Part shown: positions 33,865 to 35,334 of the stretch, piece by piece
Layout: the number at the start of each line of letters is the position of its first letter
Position numbering within the stretch: the stretch's first letter is position 1
NCBI GenBank assembly: GCA_029938555.1
Contig: JAOZUR010000028.1
Coordinates: 1 to 35,334 of the forward strand
Direction: 5' to 3'
Source: Candidatus Sabulitectum sp.
GTDB taxonomy: Bacteria; Fermentibacterota; Fermentibacteria; Fermentibacterales; JCC-6
DNA length: 35,334 nucleotides
Notes under the pieces: model-generated
The model's input: the letters and a program-made list of their open reading frames with translations, nothing else
Told to the model about the DNA's origin: nothing
Databases searched by the model: none
Made by a program: the position numbers and the translations under genes

Positions 33865-34239
33865 TTACAACAAGTGCTTAAGTGTTTGCTGTCTTTCAGG
33901 CAAAAATGTAACAATTGCTCCACCCAATCCTAGAATTATAGCAAGACTAGATATCAGCCCGCTGGTAGTTACTCCAGAAAATAACTCGGTGACTTTTTCA
34001 ATGGAAAACAAAGATACATAGTTGATATTTTCCAGATTCTGCACTTCAAGCCATTGTGCAAAGAAAAAACTAAGGATTACAGCACCCAACAGCACATAAG
34101 CAACAGATATCCACGGGAATACCGGACGCCGAGACATGCATCTTACCTGATATCCTTTTGGTTCAGCACCACTACTAACGCTAGAGGTCAGCAAATCATC
34201 AATCAATTCTTCCAGTTTATCATTACCCCAGGAGTTCAT
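33865..34239 (-). CDS. Membrane protein co-encoded with ECF sigma factor (putative anti-sigma)
   Basis: The 124-residue product has a short N-terminal cytosolic part (1-40) with C34 and two hydrophobic helices (about 43-62 and 91-111). It overlaps the 3' end of the sigma gene by 17 bp. This position and the short cytosolic N-terminus before a membrane helix are typical of anti-sigma factors, although the Z-x-x-x-H-x-x-x-C-x-x-C zinc motif of ZAS proteins is absent. It could instead be an unrelated membrane protein. Confidence 0.65.
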   Translation of the reverse strand: MNSWGNDKLEELIDDLLTSSVSSGAEPKGYQVRCMSRRPVFPWISVAYVLLGAVILSFFFAQWLEVQNLENINYVSLFSIEKVTELFSGVTTSGLISSLAIILGLGGAIVTFLPERQQTLKHLL

Positions 34240-34771
34240 TTTCTCTCTCCTTTAATATTTCTTTCAGTTTTGTTCTGATCCTTAGAAGATACACTCTAAC
34301 TGTCCCCGCGGGTATCTCCATAATTTCAGCCACTTCAGTTGATGACAATTCCTGAAAATAACTGAGTGTTATCAACTGTCTGTCTCTAAGAGAAAGCTGT
34401 GAAACTGCCTCTTCCAAAATAACTCTTGTGGCATCGTAAGAAGGTGGTAAAGTAGGATTAAGATTAACAAGCACTGACTCCTCTTCGCCTACTTCCATTT
34501 TCCTACTCCTCTTTTCCACAGCATTCAAACAGGTTCTTCTGGCTATAGTAGCTATCCATCCTGGAAATGCTGCAGGCTCCTGAAGCCTTTTAAGTTTTAA
34601 CCAACCCTTTACAAAAGTGTCCTGACAGAGATCTTCAGCCATGTGATGATCACCTGTCATACGAAGAGCCATGGTATACACGAAGCCGGTGTAGTTTTTT
34701 ACAAGGATACCGTAGGAATCTCTGTTGCCCTTCATGGCAGCCTGCACCAGCTTCGTTGTAATTTCGCTCAC
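34223..34771 (-). CDS. ECF-type RNA polymerase sigma factor
   Basis: The 182-residue product has sigma region 2 (about 25-95: F-V-Y-T-M-A-L-R-M-T-G-D-H-H-M-A-E-D-L-C-Q-D-T-F-V with F-P-G-W-I-A-T-I-A-R-R) and region 4 (120-175: L-S-L-R-D-R-Q-L-I-T-L-S-Y-F-Q-E-L-S-S-T-E-V-A-E-I-M). Regions 1.1 and 3 are absent, as in ECF factors. The start is GTG 34771, four-base overlap with the stop of the upstream membrane gene (GTGA), so its translation depends on that gene. It is followed by the putative anti-sigma gene. Confidence 0.92.
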   Translation of the reverse strand: MSEITTKLVQAAMKGNRDSYGILVKNYTGFVYTMALRMTGDHHMAEDLCQDTFVKGWLKLKRLQEPAAFPGWIATIARRTCLNAVEKRSRKMEVGEEESVLVNLNPTLPPSYDATRVILEEAVSQLSLRDRQLITLSYFQELSSTEVAEIMEIPAGTVRVYLLRIRTKLKEILKERENELLG

Positions 34772-35166
34772 GACTGCTCTGGGTCCTTTTTGATAATAAA
34801 GAAAGCGATGATGAACTTAGCAATTGCCAGCATTGTCAAGATTGCACCTGCAGCCAACATTCCAGTAACATCAGTTCCACCAATAATGAATTTAAGTACG
34901 AAAAAAGCTAATCCAATAAACAGAAGAATTGTGGCTTGTATCAAATTTTTCTGTTTTGGAGGCGTTCTTTTCTTGTTTTCTTCCGCACCAATGGTAGCCA
35001 CAAGCTGCTGAATAACTTCCGGTGAAGCATTGGTTGCAATTGCTTTCTCAATCACATTATACCTGGCCATTTTCCGTCGATGTGATACAAGCATGGCAAT
35101 AATAACAATGGCCGTTGGCAGCCCCAAAGAAGTGGTGATGGCAACGATAGGTATTAAAGCATCCAT
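34768..35166 (-). CDS. DUF6249-like small membrane protein, first gene of ECF operon
   Basis: The 132-residue product has an N-terminal membrane helix (about 8-28), a cytosolic stretch with H-R-R-K-M-A-R-Y-N-V-I-E-K-A-I-A and Q-Q-L-V, then two more hydrophobic helices (about 75-93 and 100-122). The H-R-R-K-x-R-x-x-x-I-E-K-A-I layout resembles DUF6249 proteins, which often accompany ECF sigma genes. The function is not established. It leads the operon, with AGGATC upstream of ATG 35166 and no further gene before the window end (35167-35334 shows nothing recognisable). Confidence 0.7.
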   Translation of the reverse strand: MDALIPIVAITTSLGLPTAIVIIAMLVSHRRKMARYNVIEKAIATNASPEVIQQLVATIGAEENKKRTPPKQKNLIQATILLFIGLAFFVLKFIIGGTDVTGMLAAGAILTMLAIAKFIIAFFIIKKDPEQS

Positions 35167-35334
35167 TTTCTGATCCTTTCTGTTTGGGTTTCTAACAGTA
35201 GGACAGCAGAAGTACTGAAGGTGTTACACTTTCTCACACAATTCAATTTCAAACAAATTATAACATGTTCCTTATACATCTCACATTCATCACATGTTTC
35301 ATGTCTGATTTCATAATTACGAATCGGCCGTATT

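Overview
This is an AT-rich bacterial window with tightly packed genes. The lineage looks like a member of the FCB superphylum (a Fermentibacterota- or Cloacimonadota-like uncultured bacterium). The grounds are two large secreted proteins ending in C-terminal sorting-type modules (9106-10785 and 25023-27503), a clan-CD C25-like peptidase, an FG-GAP/ASPIC protein and an archaeal/eukaryotic-type prolyl-tRNA synthetase. The lineage is an inference; no rRNA or tRNA gene was found.

Region 1, 1-9011 (+ strand), is a type I restriction-modification island. It opens with the C-terminal end of hsdM. A 1.07-kb stretch of broken DNA-binding genes follows (226-1293). Then comes a translationally coupled run: mrr-like type IV endonuclease, hsdS, a HEPN-like candidate, rhuM, hsdR and a YgjP-type metallohydrolase. 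The broken stretch holds pieces of at least two protein families that often accompany type I systems, RhuM and ORF6N.

The most unusual signal lies here. The intact rhuM and the RhuM and ORF6N remnants each carry a long odd-length inverted repeat at a fixed codon position: the third base of the codon aligned with RhuM Lys74, or the first base of the Ile codon in the ORF6N Ser-Gln-Ile motif. The palindrome sequence differs completely from copy to copy. Position and symmetry are therefore kept while sequence is not, as would be expected of a self-encoded binding or recombination site.

Region 2, 9106-19712 (- strand), holds envelope and secreted proteins: a PQQ-type beta-propeller, CutC, a secreted propeller-like protein, a TPR/FG-GAP/ASPIC protein, two lipoproteins and a GT-C-like membrane protein.

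Region 3, 19881-22948 (- strand), is a coupled housekeeping operon, panB-purD-purE-tsaC (pantothenate, purines and tRNA t6A). A 368-bp divergent intergenic region rich in hairpins separates it from proS (+).

Region 4, 25023-35166, contains a C25-like peptidase, an MscS channel fused to a cyclic-nucleotide-binding domain, and a nitronate monooxygenase divergent from its likely TetR regulator across an almost perfectly symmetric promoter/operator. It continues with an S9 peptidase lipoprotein, a small-protein/nucleotidyltransferase pair and a three-gene ECF-sigma operon.
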